5,991 nt of DNA from Bacillota bacterium. GTDB taxonomy: Bacteria > Bacillota > Dethiobacteria > DTU022 > JAAZDR01. Below, one piece after another: positions 5,674 to 5,991 of this stretch (the first letter of the stretch is position 1; every line of letters begins with the position of its first letter). A program made the position numbers and the translations under genes. The stretch is from NCBI GenBank assembly GCA_012512705.1, contig JAAZDR010000251.1, positions 1-5,991 on the forward strand, read 5' to 3'. A model generated the notes under the pieces. The model made no database searches. It saw nothing but the letters and a program-made list of their open reading frames with translations, and was not told where the DNA came from.

Positions 5674-5991
5674 ATGAAAGAGGACTTAAGCGGCTTGGCT
5701 ACAGGTATTGGGAGTCTTCCGCATAAAAAGGTCGAAGACGCCTTAGATTTAATTGCCTCAAGCTTCCCGTATATGCCTCACTGGCCACAGCTGCCACAAA
5801 AAGATGAAAAAGAAGGTTTTGTGCATCAATATCTTACACCGCTGGTTGAGCTTGGTTTGATTTCTGTTGAAAAGCAGTCCCCATTCTTTCGTACTGATGC
5901 TCCCGATTGGCTGGAATCACTTACAAAATTTTATGAGCTTTACCTTTCATTAGAGCAAGGTGAAGATGGGTTGGATTTTTTTGCTTTTCCA
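5674..5991 (+). CDS. MetE/UroD-like protein, N-terminal part (3' end outside window)
   Basis: The first 106 residues of a protein with the pattern ATGIGSLPH near its start and PYMPHWPQLP at about 40-49. This is typical of the cobalamin-independent methionine synthase-like/uroporphyrinogen decarboxylase-like barrel proteins found in clostridia. These are barrel proteins related to the catalytic half of MetE, and their substrates are mostly unknown. They should not be called methionine synthase without the zinc-ligand region, which lies beyond the window. The frame stays open to the right edge. ATG 5674 is taken as the start because it is the only ATG, GTG or TTG before the conserved motif. Its only purine-rich site, AAAGG, is 14 nt away. 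A better placed AAGGA (5633-5637) points to an in-frame CTG at 5647, which would add nine residues (LNRKVLVGI). The gene follows cimA closely and is probably in the same transcript. Confidence 0.78.
   Translation, partial: MKEDLSGLATGIGSLPHKKVEDALDLIASSFPYMPHWPQLPQKDEKEGFVHQYLTPLVELGLISVEKQSPFFRTDAPDWLESLTKFYELYLSLEQGEDGLDFFAFP

Overview
The window reads as a chromosomal housekeeping segment of a low-to-mid GC Gram-positive bacterium, most likely a clostridial-type Firmicute. That placement is inferred from three things: the gene order lepB-ylqF-rnhB-yraN with a ComM/YifB ATPase gene next to it, purine-rich Shine-Dalgarno sites, and a sigma-A-like promoter. No RNA gene, CRISPR array, insertion sequence, prophage or attachment site was seen. 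Coding density is high, and all complete genes have family-typical lengths.

Layout. Positions 3-2244 hold a tightly packed plus-strand cluster: the C-terminal part of a type I signal peptidase (lepB), the circularly permuted 50S-assembly GTPase YlqF/RbgA, ribonuclease HII (rnhB), and the YraN/UPF0102 nuclease-fold protein. ylqF starts 11 nt after the lepB stop. rnhB overlaps ylqF by 23 nt, and yraN overlaps rnhB by 17 nt, so the genes are probably co-transcribed and partly translationally coupled. A minus-strand ComM/YifB-type AAA+ ATPase gene (2297-3826) converges on this cluster across only 52 nt. A 186-nt divergent intergenic region (3827-4012) contains a good sigma-A promoter for the downstream plus-strand gene, a plausible promoter for comM, and a 25-bp imperfect palindrome lying over the comM -35 box. 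Positions 4013-5623 encode an (R)-citramalate synthase (CimA), the entry enzyme of the pyruvate route to isoleucine. It is followed by the start of a MetE/UroD-like protein gene that runs off the window.

Working together. The first cluster combines protein export, ribosome maturation and nucleic-acid maintenance, a common bacterial housekeeping arrangement rather than a pathway. cimA with the MetE/UroD-like gene suggests amino-acid metabolism, but the partner's function is not established.

The most unusual signal is the 5' end of ylqF. The homologous reading frame begins exactly at an ATC codon in the position where the family has its initiator Met, with no ATG, GTG or TTG until 69 nt later, and it carries Asp where the family has its catalytic His9. 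I found no evidence of a new multi-gene system here.
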